NCBI GenBank assembly: GCA_026214975.1
Contig: JAOBSW010000429.1
Coordinates: forward strand, 20,522-84,521
Length of the DNA stretch: 64,000 bases
Reading direction: 5' to 3'
Origin: Gentiana macrophylla
Taxonomy: Eukaryota > Streptophyta > Magnoliopsida > Gentianales > Gentianaceae
In this document: positions 12,935 through 22,862 of the stretch, one piece after another
Position numbering within the stretch: the stretch's first letter is position 1
Layout: each line of letters starts with the position of its first letter
Translations under genes and position numbers: made by a program
Notes under the pieces: model-generated
Database searches by the model: none
What the model saw: only the letters and a program-made list of their open reading frames with translations
Told to the model about the DNA's origin: nothing

Positions 12935-12952
12935 TGGCGCCGATGCCGGGGA
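12935..12952 (+). other. LARD1 primer-binding site (tRNA-Asp type)
   Basis: TGGCGCCGATGCCGGGGA starts six bases after the LTR. It differs by one base from the Asp-tRNA type site common in Athila and related plant Ty3/Gypsy elements (TGGCGCCGTTGCCGGGGA). Confidence 0.75.
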
Positions 12953-15900
12953 GCCAACGGTCAATTTTATATATAAATAATTTTTTTTATTCATGTCGAG
13001 TTTTCTATTTTAGAGTCAGTTTTTACGTTTTGAGTCCCTCTGGTTGTCTGCTCTGTCTGAAAATTCCAGATTCTAAAAATAAAAAATAAAAATAAATTTA
13101 TTCGGTCGACCGAGAGACCTCATTCGGTCGACCGAGAATTTATAATTTTTTTGTTTTGTTCTTGTTCTGTTCTGTTTACACGGTTTCTGATTTGTGTTTT
13201 TCGAGTCTGGAATTTCGCGTGTCCGTTTATCCCCGTATGTTTAATCCGTAGGTATGATAGCAACATGGGAAACCATGTTAAAATCGATCCACGGTCTGCT
13301 TTTGTTTTTCTTACATTTGCGAAACCAGGGAAGCAATAATCCAAGTCAATAATTTTTTGGTATTTGAGAAAATAACCCAGCAAACATGTGGAGCTACGAA
13401 TCTAAGATGGGAAAAGCGATGGAAGCAATACCTTTAAAGCACAAAGATCGCTCCGAAAATTTTTTGAAGGCTTAAATTCTTCATGGTACAATGTTGAAGG
13501 CAAGGTACTACCTTTTTTTTCTTATGTTTTACTACCTTTAGGTTTTTTGAGCATAAGTTAGCCTATACATGAACCTTAGTATGAATCTTGGCCCGGAGTG
13601 TTTTGTAAGATTAATTCTATTAGTGTGGAAGGTTCTGCCCCATATCTGTCTCATCTAGAGGGTGTAGGGAAGCATGTAGTCGTTGAAAGGAAGCGGTGAA
13701 TAAAGAGCTCCTCGTAGTTCTGTTAAAATCTCTTTGTCCTATGCATGAGATTGCTTCCTGCGGCCAGGGGAGCAACAAATTGTGTAGTTTAAGCATTCAA
13801 AATCTAAAGAAGGCGTTGAGTTTGAGAACACCATCTTACGCTTTCGTTGAGTTTTATGGTGATGGCTTCTCGGTGAACCCACCTAAAGCGAAGCGAGATT
13901 ATGCTTTGGGTGTCAATTTAGAAATCGGAGACTCGTAGTACAAGGGTTTGGAAATGGTCTAACCATGGTGGGCGAGTTCAACGAGCTTCGGCTCAATCGA
14001 CTCCCTCCACGTGTGATGTGCGTTACAGCAGATTCAACAAGACTTAGCATAGCCGATAAGCCTTCGGGCTAAGCGGGCTTAGCTTGACGAATTGGGCTGG
14101 CTCATCACATATGTTCCAACGAATAAGGCGGCGAGGCTTGCCTACAAAATCGACCTTATTTGGAGTACTTTGATTCATCGTTTCTTATTGTCAAGGCCAA
14201 AACCGTAATTTGTAACCGTAATTTTAACCGAGTTTCTTAGAATTCACTAATTCCTAAAGCGAGAGTGAGGTAAGAGCTTTGGATAAATGGTATGGATAAA
14301 TGTCGTTTCATAGGTCTCACAACCAAGGAAGGGTATTAATCCGCCAACAACGATGAGCCCACCTCCTATAGTGCTCAGAGGGGTCAATATCTAGTAATCC
14401 AAGAATAATGACTGACAAGGATACTTTTGGAAAGTCGAGCTGAGGACTCTAAACTCAGAACTACTTCTTTAAAACCCTTAGGATTTCTTTTTAGGATTTT
14501 AGGTTTTGTTTTCTTTGAGTCAAATAAGAGTAACGTGACATATGTTGAGGTTTTTTATTTTTCCGTGTTCCGATGGCCATTGGGCTAAGGATGTGCAAAA
14601 CTTTTTTACTCAATATAGGCCACATGAAATAGAGTTCCCTAGGAGAGTCAGAAAATTGCTAAAGAAAAGGAAATTTAGCAATCAATCTTAAGATGGAAGC
14701 ATTAAGAGAGCTTGAGAATTCATGAAAATGTGAGAGAATGATTGGTGCGAACAAGAACAATTTTGGTCAACTTCCAAAATCTTTTAGAATGGTGATCCAA
14801 GTGAAAATCCAAAGTAGTGTGCAATTCATTCTGCAATTATCCTTATCTTTCCCTTTACACTTTTTCACCTTCAAACTTTTCGATCCTCTCACCAATCACC
14901 TTTTACAGTTCACATTTCTAACCATTCTTTCATCGCCTCTCTTTCTTTCCATCCGTTTCACTCTCCCACCCAATCCCATTCCTTTAAACAATTCTCAATC
15001 CCAAAAACACAATTTCTTACCCACCCTTTATCTTTTCTTCCCAACCTTATGTGTATCTTTTTCTAAACCCATCATACTCTCAACCTCCATTTTGTTTAAA
15101 AAAATACCTTTGTGTTGCGGAATTTGAAATATTGCTAAGCTTTAATGATTATAATTTATCGTTTTGATTTTCATGATACTAGTTGGGGTAAGTGTAGCTC
15201 TGACCCTAGCTAGATTTTAAGAGTTTTTGGTTCAATCAAAGTACAACCTATCCGGAAGTTTTAAATTTCACACTTTTCCGACTATTCCGGCATTTCTAGA
15301 TGATAAGTTTTGTTCTGAACTATCACACCAATATGACCTTGTTGATGACGGTTATGACTTTTACGTGATACATTGGGTTATTAGTAATTTCGAGGAGTAG
15401 CTACATCTCCCTAAGTTGTTGATATCCAATGTAAGCGAGAAGTTTCTGCGTTAAGTATTTGATTTTATCTTTAGCCAATAGGTCGCATTCAATCTGTTAT
15501 ACCTTACCAAGTTTCTCATTTCCTGGATTGAATACCTTTTCGATCGAGTCACCCTCGTGTTTTCCCACGTCGGGTAATGCTTTTTGATCTTTGTCTTCTC
15601 CTCCCGGTTTTAAGCCTATTTAAGCGGTGGGGGTTATAGATGAAGACTACCAACTTTAGTTGCTTGTTTATTTTTCTTTCTATTTAGTATTTTTCTTTTT
15701 GGTTTCCCTTGTCATTGGTTGTATAAAATAAAGTGGCTTAAACTGCTGTTTTCGGTATTCATACCTAATTCTTGCCACATTATTCTATAACTTCCATAGA
15801 CAAGGTGTTATTAACGGTTTCGTGGAGTTTGTGCCTTATACTGAGGTTTTCACTTGCTTCTCCACAACGTCTTTGACATTTACTCCGATATTGTTCCTTT

Positions 15901-16927
15901 ACTTGAGAGCCGTTTCGAGCTAAGTCTTTTCTTAAATTCTCATTTATTTTTGTCATTGAGGACAATGCCATGTTTAAGTGGGGGTAGGAGACTTAGCTAT
16001 GTTATGTTATAATTGAAATTTGAATGAAACGGTAAAAAAATTGAAAAATTGAAAAATTGAATAAATATCATATTATGTATCTCGTACCCTTAGAATTGTG
16101 AGTTACTATCTAAGAATTGATAGGAAAGGAACCAAGTTTCATGAGTACGTGATCATTTTATACTTATGTTAAGTAAATTTAAGGATATTCATGCCCGTTT
16201 TTGCAAGTAGTTATTTATTATTCAATTACTCAGTGAATGAATCGAATACCGCGCAAATTATAATAAGTGAAGAAATTAGGTGTACATTGCATAGATGATT
16301 GGTTATGTAAACTTAGTGTCAATATCTATCTGCTGAGGTATTCTTATATTCTAGCCATTTAAGCGGAGTAATAAGCTTGAGACGTACCTGTGTTTTAGCA
16401 AAACGTTAAACACTGGGCTTGTAGTAAATTACCAAAGTAGCCTTGCGCTTGTGGTAATATTCAATGCTATGCATGATCTAAGATAGGGGGATAATCTAAA
16501 AAGTTTTCTTCCTTGAGATTGATAGTATTTGAAAAATATGAAGATATGAAAAGAATATTCAACTCTTTAAGAGGCTTTGAGTAGTACTCGGTCTCCAAGT
16601 CCAAAATCCCTATAGATACGCTCTTGCTTATTGCTCTATTGCTCTAACCATTTCGAGGCATAAGAAGTATGAATGCCGATGTTGGTGAATTTTGATATGA
16701 GGTCTGCATAAACTCTAATCTTGCCGCGAATATATAAAACTAAATGCACATGCACACATCACTTCGATTCATAGTAAGTAGTGAATAATGGATATCTTAT
16801 GAGCATGACTAGTATGAGTTGACTTGAGTTTCTTGTGTAAGTATGATTTGACCATAGAAAATGTTGTCTTGGGGAATGACTTATTGATGCTTTGTTCGGG
16901 ACGATCAAAGTCTAAGTGGGGGGTAGT
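12953..16927 (+). other. LARD1 interior without recognisable genes
   Basis: About 4 kb with only short frames. Two more TCGGTCGACCGA palindromes stand at 13102-13113 and 13124-13135. A pyrimidine-rich tract at about 14810-15110 yields a low-complexity frame (14738-15127) that I do not take as a gene. The motif GAGGACAATGC followed by TTAAGTGGGGGTAGG at about 15958-15990 is typical of the 3' region of plant Ty3/Gypsy elements. A second AAGTGGGGGGTAG-like tract at about 16912-16926 is the probable polypurine tract. Confidence 0.7.
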
Positions 16928-18720
16928 TGATGACGGTCAAATTATACCCGTAAAAGTCATCAACATTGATCTTAAATCGAGATTAATAATATATATTTCG
17001 TACTAAATCACTCGTTTATATTTATTATTTAATGTTAAGTGATTATTAATATGATTTTTGGTATTTAGCTATTTTTATTATTAAAGACCGATTTATTGTG
17101 CGATAATTATTGATTTTGCAGATCACAACAAATCGAGAGGATTAATATCATTCAATCAATTATCTCAAGATAAGGAAGGAAGGAAATCGGAGCATTAAAT
17201 GAGAGATTAATCGGATCAACATGCAAGCGTGCAGTGGGGAACAAGCTAGACGAAGAAAACGTGTTAAATATGCCAAGTTTAGGTTCGGTCGACCGAGCCT
17301 AGTGCTTCGGTCGACCGAGTGTCAGCTCTCGGTTGACCGAGTGTCATCTTTGGGGAGGTTTAGGGCTTTTGTCGTGCCTATCTTCTAGAACCACCCTAAG
17401 TCGGCAAAAACCTCTATATAAGCAAGCAGCTACGAGAATTGTAATACACACCAACACATCCCTTCATTCTTTCTTCAATTTTATAGCTTTGATACAATGT
17501 ATAATAATTTGAGGGTTTCCAGCAATTTAAGGGCTGCAAATATGTAAGCCTTTATTTTCTGTTTCTTTCTTTTAAGTAATTAATTTCCCCCAATTATGTT
17601 TTATCGTTTGAGTTAATTGTTCATAGTTAGACGATGTAGATCTAGGCTATGACGTTAGGGAGGTGGCGATGCCTTGTCTATGAGGATCACATACCCTACG
17701 TCCTCTACCTAGAGTCTATGTATGAATCTATGTTGTTTAATTACCGTGCATCTATTTTAGTTTATATGAATCATGCAATTCGAATTTTGTTTAATCCGTT
17801 GTGTATGATGAAACTTATTTGAGAGATACGTTCAGGATGTGTATCTGGGGAAAAGACCATTCGGTCGACCGAGCCCGACTATTCGGTCGACCGAGCCTGT
17901 TTTCATCCGTTAAATAGCCACGTCTTTATGGTTAGGTTAACTTAATAAAATTTATTATCTCAGTAGGTATGGCTATGGCTACGTTACTCGCTTAGTTTAA
18001 TTAAAACGTGTAAAAAGGAAATACCAATATAAAACTCTTAGGTAGGCTTATGAATTGATCTTCACGGACGTTCAGCGTTATCTAGGTAGGTTTGTATTCG
18101 GGAATTGCATGCACCTGATTATACGTACGTCGTAGATTAGCATGAGACTATAACTTGGTAATTGCTAGTTGGGACGAGAGCTTGAGTGATCGTTTAGGAA
18201 GTATGCCTAACCATAGGAATGTTGCCTAGAGCGAGGTGTACGGTCAATATCGGCATCCTTAAAGTCGTAGCGTGTGAGTTATATGAGATGGAGGCACTAA
18301 AAGGCGAAGTCACGTAACAATATCACGGTGATCTAGTGACTTACGGTGCTAAGTCAAGTTAAAGAGGATGACTCCGTAGCCAATCTAAGATAGATACAAG
18401 CGGATTGGTGATTAATAAGTTCGAGTTTATTATATAAATTATCTAGGTCCAAACGATAAAGACTATAATTAGGGAGGTTAATTACGTTGTGTCGAGTTGT
18501 GTCGAGTTGTGTCTTTACTTTTCTTGTCTTATGTTGGTCGTAGACCGCCTCTATGTCCTTGACATGTTTAATTAATTGTTTATATATGAAATGACCCACA
18601 ATTGGTTCCCTGTGGGATCGACCTTGATTCACTTTAGCTATACTACGATGGGCCTAGTCCTCTTGCTAGTATTGGTTTATGGTGGTCGAGTATATTATAA
18701 CCTGATTGACCACGTCATCA
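16928..18720 (+). repeat. LARD1 3' LTR
   Basis: 1793 bases, matching 11142-12928 along its whole length. Palindromes at 17285-17296, 17307-17318, 17329-17340, 17861-17872 and 17883-17894; TATA box near 17412. Followed by the duplicated target ATCAC at 18721-18725. Confidence 0.92.
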
Positions 18721-18725
18721 ATCAC

Positions 18726-18954
18726 AAAAGCAAAGGACTCACTTGTGAATTCAAGGAACTGTACATGAAGTTTGGATTCAGAGTGAATCAAATCAATCTC
18801 CTCATGCCTGAAGCATGGAAGTGGTGGAAAGAAGTAAATCCCTACATTGATTTCACATTGATTGAAAATGAATGGATGAGGGATATGATAGAAGAAATCA
18901 GAGCCTACCAATAACAAGTGGAGAAGGCTAGACAGGAAAGAGAAAGAAGACAGT
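18726..18954 (+). pseudogene. Env-like ORF of the Sirevirus-like element, last part
   Basis: The coding region cut by LARD1 resumes here (MKFGFRVNQINLLMPEAWKW) and runs to a TAA at about 18911 and a TAG at 18952-18954. The charged helical end (EEIRAYQ, then QVEKARQERERRQ) suggests a coiled-coil tail. The frame at the LARD1 junction is off by one from that of 10792-11141, so an extra frameshift lies close to the junction. Confidence 0.6.
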
Positions 18955-19105
18955 AGATCAGCACACTTCTTATATTTTATCTTAGCTGCATCTAGACTGT
19001 AATAACTATGAACAAATGTTAATAATGAGAATTGACTGAAATTTGTTCTGTTTTTGTTTTAATCTTTTTGCTTTGCTGTTAGGTGAGGGTAGTGGCATCA
19101 TCACC
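18955..19105 (+). other. 3' untranslated stretch before the 3' LTR
   Basis: T-rich, no coding signal. Leads into the polypurine tract. Confidence 0.5.
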
Positions 19106-19119
19106 AAAAAAGGGGAAAT
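19106..19119 (+). other. Polypurine tract of the Sirevirus-like element
   Basis: AAAAAAGGGGAAAT directly before the 3' LTR start TGTTGG; the primer for plus-strand DNA synthesis. This form is common in Sireviruses. Confidence 0.8.
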
Positions 19120-20837
19120 TGTTGGACTTATTTCTATGTTTTGATGATGAGTGCGGACTAATTTGTTATAGTGCAAAGGCAAAAGATGTCTAGATCAAAT
19201 GTATAGGTTTATTAAAGTTTTATTTATGAATAGGTTTGATCAAACAAGCCTTTGTAAAGGTCGGTGACTTGTTTCAAAGCAGACTAGTCTAGAGTCGATG
19301 AGGGTAGTTAGGTCGATGACTTTTGGAACTCTTTGAAGGCGAAGGTGAGGCTCAAACTCGATTAATGAAGGCTAAGGGATCAAAATTAGTGATTAAATTC
19401 AAGGATATGCAATCAGAATTTAGGCAAGTCTGTGATGACCTAAACTGATTACATATACCTTGTGTAAAAGGTCTAAGTTCCGTAAGTTGGATGGTGTTTG
19501 GAACTTGGTTATAATTAAAAAAAAAGGTGTAATCTAACTTCACAAATAAAAGTTAGATAAATGAGATCAACTGCATTATATTTGATACACGACAAGAAAC
19601 GCATTGTTCACATTGATGATAGGTATTACACGCAGATGATGAACTCTTGATGATATACCTCGATTAATTCAAGATTACATTGGAAGATTACATGGATAAG
19701 GACAGCCAACTACCTCTGATTTATCAAACAAATCAAGGGCTGAGATTAAAAGGGCGTTGGGATGATTTAGGACTTTATGCAATGGTTATAAGTCAAAGGG
19801 TGGACAGACTGGACTGTCAAAAAGGATTCTGACAGTGTCAGTCCTATGAATAGTGACAGAAAGCAAGTCAAATGGGACAAAAACATGGAACGGTTATATT
19901 TGAATTTCAAATAGAAATCACATGCCATCCTACCTATAAATAGGGGACTCTCAACTCAGAAAAAGACGATGATTGAAAAATTATAAGAGAAAATATAAGA
20001 GATAATTACGAAATTTGCAAGAACACCTCATGAACCTCTTGAACTTAACCATACTGATCAGAGAAAATCTTCAAGTGTTTTCTGTATTCAAGCTACATCA
20101 AGTTTACACACTTGAAGGCGCAAGCTGCTTTGATTATTTCATCCTAATCAAGGCTGCATGGCTGAATCATTTACTTGATTCAATCTTTATTTTACAGAAC
20201 CTCTGCTTGAAGGCGGTGAAGCATCTGTTGGGTGTGAAAGGCTGTTGTTTGTGGTGGAGTGGTGAAGAGGCAATCCTACCCTTCAAGGACAGTGGAAAAC
20301 TTTGGGGCAAGTAATCCTACTGTTCCTAGTTTTCGATTTGTGAAGCCATAGTCATTGGTGAAGGACAAGCAATCTTAGGAATCTTTGTAATGTGAGATAC
20401 ATCAAAGATCTACAGTGAATTACCTCCAACATCACAGGAGAAGAGTGGGTGACGAGGATTACACCACGGAACCACTATAAAATCTGCCTACTTACTTTCT
20501 GCATTTACATTCTGCATTAAGTTTATTATACACATCAACCTACTGAATCTAGCAACTGAACTCACACACATACACTACTGAGTATCTAATACTTAGTATC
20601 ATATTTAACAACAAGTTTCAAGGCTTTATTTTTGATATAAATCCGTTGCACAAATTCAGTAAACTTAACTATCGGTGAGACTCATGTGTATCAAAGACGC
20701 TCTTGAGGTATATCAGACTCTTCAAGTATCGTGAGGCTCTTTGAAGTTCTTCGGGTTTGTTAACTCCAAAATGTTTTAAGTGTTAAGTTTATTCACCCCC
20801 CTCTAAACTTAACCAAAGCCTTTTCAAGGGACCAACA
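19120..20837 (+). repeat. 3' LTR of the Sirevirus-like element (full, 1718 bases)
   Basis: Starts TGTTGGAC and ends ACCAACA. Bases 19741-20837 align with 1-1097. TATAAATA at about 19937-19944. The 5 bases after it, TAAGC (20838-20842), should be one copy of the target duplication; the other is outside the window. Confidence 0.9.
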
Positions 20838-21002
20838 TAAGCCAATTTTGTTCTTGGTGATCAACACCATCTCCGTGGACATTTTCCAGGGATATTAGTT
20901 ATTGCCATTCATCAATGGTTGAACAAGAACCAGAGAAGGATTCTCATTAGGATGAACATAGAATGGTCTGGAGGGACTTATTTCTTGTTTCTTAGCTGCC
21001 AT
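20838..21002 (-). pseudogene. Copia-type gag N-terminal domain (PF14244-like), truncated
   Basis: ATG at 21002-21000 on the minus strand opens a frame with HPNENPSLVLVQPLMNGNN, the conserved start of many plant Copia gag proteins, normally followed by a Tyr-x-x-Trp box. A stop follows that Asn, then PWKMSTEMVL resumes. The reading is cut at 20838 by the inserted element. Confidence 0.75.
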
Positions 21003-21193
21003 GGCAATCAAGAACTTCAGAATTTATTCTCAAATCAACAAGGATAGTAAAAAACTGATCAAGAACCGATCAAAAAACAAAGAAAAAGATGACAGTTTAC
21101 TCTCAAGAAACTGAAACTCAGAGAAAAAAATGAAGAACACTCTCAAGTTTCTTCAGAAAACGCAGGAAAGCTTTTATAAATTCTCAAATTTCT

Positions 21194-21205
21194 GCTCTGC
21201 TGCCA
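21194..21205 (-). other. Primer-binding site of the second Copia element
   Basis: On the minus strand TGGCAGCAGAGC lies about ten bases after the LTR end. It resembles TGGTATCAGAGC with changes beside CAG. Confidence 0.5.
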
Positions 21206-21215
21206 TGATGAAGTT

Positions 21216-21528
21216 TGTAGAATTACAAACAAACAAAATAAAATGCGGAATTATTATTGATCAAGTAAAGGTTACAATGCAGCTGATCAAAGGGTATTTA
21301 TAGATTCATACACCTCATGAATCGATGGAAATAAGTTACAAAAGCGGTTATAACAAACTATAACAATATAACCTCTTTCTAGTTTCTGACGTATTGCAAG
21401 TGATCGGCAGAGTTCTTCGACTATCGCCATTTGTTGAGGCTTGCATCTTGTCGCTGAAATTCTTTGGTGTCTTCATATCTTCAGCAGCTTGGGAACTCAG
21501 CATTCCTTTCATCCTATATACTGTAACA
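21216..21528 (-). repeat. LTR of the second Copia element
   Basis: On the minus strand it begins TGTTACAG and ends TTCTACA (313 bases), with a TATA-type box (CTATAAATAC, plus-strand position about 21293-21302). The boundaries rest on TG/CA ends and the primer site; no second LTR is in view. Confidence 0.6.
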
Positions 21529-21532
21529 TATT

Positions 21533-21893
21533 TTGCCCATAGGTCTGACTCATACTAACGCTTATTTCCAGGTGAATAAGTTCCTGTTTTGCAGGGTGTT
21601 GCCTTCGGGATGCACCGGTCACATTAGGAATGAAAGCGGTTCATCAATTTCCTGCGTTATCCCGACGGCATATTTTGAGGTGCTTACTGATGAAGAGGCC
21701 ATCTTGATTCATGCTATCTTTACCCCGTAGGTGGGTGTCGATTGGGGTCATAATCCATCGCAGGGCCATTAATTTTGTGAGGATAATGGATCCTTCCCGT
21801 GGTATACCTTTTGTTTGGTTGATCTCAAATCTTTGTACCAGTAGTTGTGGGATACCGGTTAGCCCTGCATATGCGTATATTAGTGCGGATTAG
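21533..21893 (+). pseudogene. Remnant of an antisense extra ORF in Gypsy element A
   Basis: Two overlapping plus-strand pieces (21533-21730 and 21711-21893). The second includes VIIHRRAINFVRIMDPSRG and the WLISNLC segment, which resembles the end of the putative plant transposon/extra-ORF domain ('...GK-I...P-LIT-LC--AGV'). It lies antisense to A's gag, in the same place as the antisense ORF of element B. The frameshift at about 21720 breaks it. Domain assignment is by eye. Confidence 0.5.
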
Positions 21894-22020
21894 CCTTTAC
21901 TTTAACAATTTCTTTTGTTTGCACTTTGTAGTACCTTCTGGTTTTATGAATGAATTTATTCTTTTTTGTGTCTATTTCATCCTTTTTCGAGTGAGTGTTG
22001 TGGATTCAATAAAGTTACGA

Positions 22021-22620
22021 TGAGTCGGACCTACGGGATTCAGCACGTCCATCCTGCGGGCTGGGCCCAACCTGCAGAACTTATCGTGTCCGTCTTGCGG
22101 TCTTGGAATAAAATTACACCAAGTCTGTCCTGTGAAACTCAGTGGGTCCGCCCAGCGGACTTAGATAAAAATTACACTGGTCTGACCTGTGGAATTCAGC
22201 GGGTGCGTCCTGCAGACTTAGATACAATTACACTTGTCCGACCTGCGAAACTCAGCGGGTACGTCCCGCGGATTTATATACATTTACACTGGTCCAACAT
22301 GCGGAACTCAGCGGGTCCGTCCTGTAGACTTAGATACAATTACACTCGTCCGACCTACGGAACTCAGCGGGTCCGTCTTGCGGACTTAGATAAAATTACA
22401 CTGGTCCGACCTACGAAACTCAGCGGGTCCGTCCTGCGGACTTAGATAAAAATTACAATGGGTCCGACTTGCGGAGCTCAACGGGTCCGTCCTGCGGACT
22501 TGAAAAAATTACACTGGTCCGACTTACGAAACTCAGCGGGCCCATCCTGCAGACTTAGATACAATCACACTATCCGACCTGAGGAACTTAATGGGTCCGA
22601 CTTGCGGACTATAAAGTTTA
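22021..22620. repeat. Tandem repeat, unit about 56 bases, about ten copies
   Basis: The phrase CTCAGCGGGTCCGTCCTG recurs at about 22137, 22195, 22251, 22307, 22363, 22419 and onward, giving a period of 56-57 bases. Copies differ by 5-20 percent. Location between the protease tail and the antisense ORF matches the tandem repeat of element B. Confidence 0.85.
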
Positions 22621-22786
22621 TCCTGTGCAAACTTCACGTATAATCATTCATATCATGAACCAAAAATAAAGTCAAATTGTAAATTGCATTAAATAAATCA
22701 CCCGCCAAGTGCAAAATCAGATCATCCAAAATAAAAGTATAAGAAACCGATAATAAAGGTACTAAAAAAGTTTAAGGGACAATAGA

Positions 22787-22862
22787 TCAATAATGCCTGT
22801 AACTCGGCTCGGGCTGTGCCAACTCAACCCTTTTCCTGCTGATCATTGCTGTGTAGCAGCAA
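22787..22862 (-). pseudogene. Tail of the Gypsy A gag-protease frame
   Basis: On the minus strand the protease frame (ending IKGDIEAARSC at 25819) continues across the LARD2 insertion into CYTAMISRKRVELAQ and a TGA at 22789-22787. This places the LARD2 insertion inside one codon run and fixes its orientation. Tat-type elements often read GD--AARECY here. Confidence 0.6.

Larger units (their letters stand above)
11142..18720 (+). mobile_element. LARD1: non-autonomous LTR retrotransposon nested in the env-like ORF
   Basis: A complete element of about 7.6 kb. Near-identical LTRs (11142-12928 and 16928-18720) begin TGATGAC and end GTCATCA, and an exact 5-bp duplication ATCAC flanks the element. 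A tRNA-Asp-like primer site follows the 5' LTR and a purine tract precedes the 3' LTR. The 4.0-kb interior has no recognisable gag or pol, so it must depend on proteins from another element. The primer site and the GAGGACAATGC / TTAAGTGGGGG motif at about 15958-15987 point to a Ty3/Gypsy (Athila/Tat-like) partner. The LTR pair differs mostly by indels at CAG/CTG sites, implying a young insertion. Confidence 0.9.
1..20837 (+). mobile_element. Sirevirus-like Copia LTR retrotransposon (left end cut by window)
   Basis: An LTR retrotransposon on the plus strand. The two LTR copies match (1-1097 against 19741-20837), the primer site follows the 5' LTR, and the interior carries gag, protease, integrase, reverse transcriptase and RNase H in Copia order. 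A further long ORF after pol and the purine tract before the 3' LTR fit the Sirevirus branch of Ty1/Copia. The first ~620 bases of the 5' LTR lie outside the window. LARD1 (11142-18720) is inserted in the post-pol ORF. All coding parts carry stops or frameshifts, so the copy as read is defective. The element itself lies in the gag of another Copia element (20838-21528); its target duplication cannot be checked because the left flank is missing. Confidence 0.85.
20838..21528 (-). mobile_element. Second Copia element, 5' part, cut by the Sirevirus-like element
   Basis: Read on the minus strand: a 313-base LTR (21216-21528), an initiator-Met-like primer site, a leader, and the first part of gag, which stops where the Sirevirus-like element begins. 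The rest must lie beyond the left window edge. It is itself inserted in Gypsy element A; the flank TATTT (21529-21533) would be one target-duplication copy. Confidence 0.7.

Noticed and set aside
14738..15127. 129-codon frame in LARD1
   Set aside because: It lies over a pyrimidine-rich tract, is rich in Phe, Leu, Ser and Pro, and resembles no known protein.
1..20837. Age of the Sirevirus-like insertion from raw LTR differences
   Set aside because: Differences cluster at CAG/CTG and look like read errors, so a raw count would overstate age.
22021..22620. Regular 56-base repeats that at a glance resemble a CRISPR array
   Set aside because: Units are contiguous, with no unique spacers between constant repeats, and the setting is a plant retroelement.
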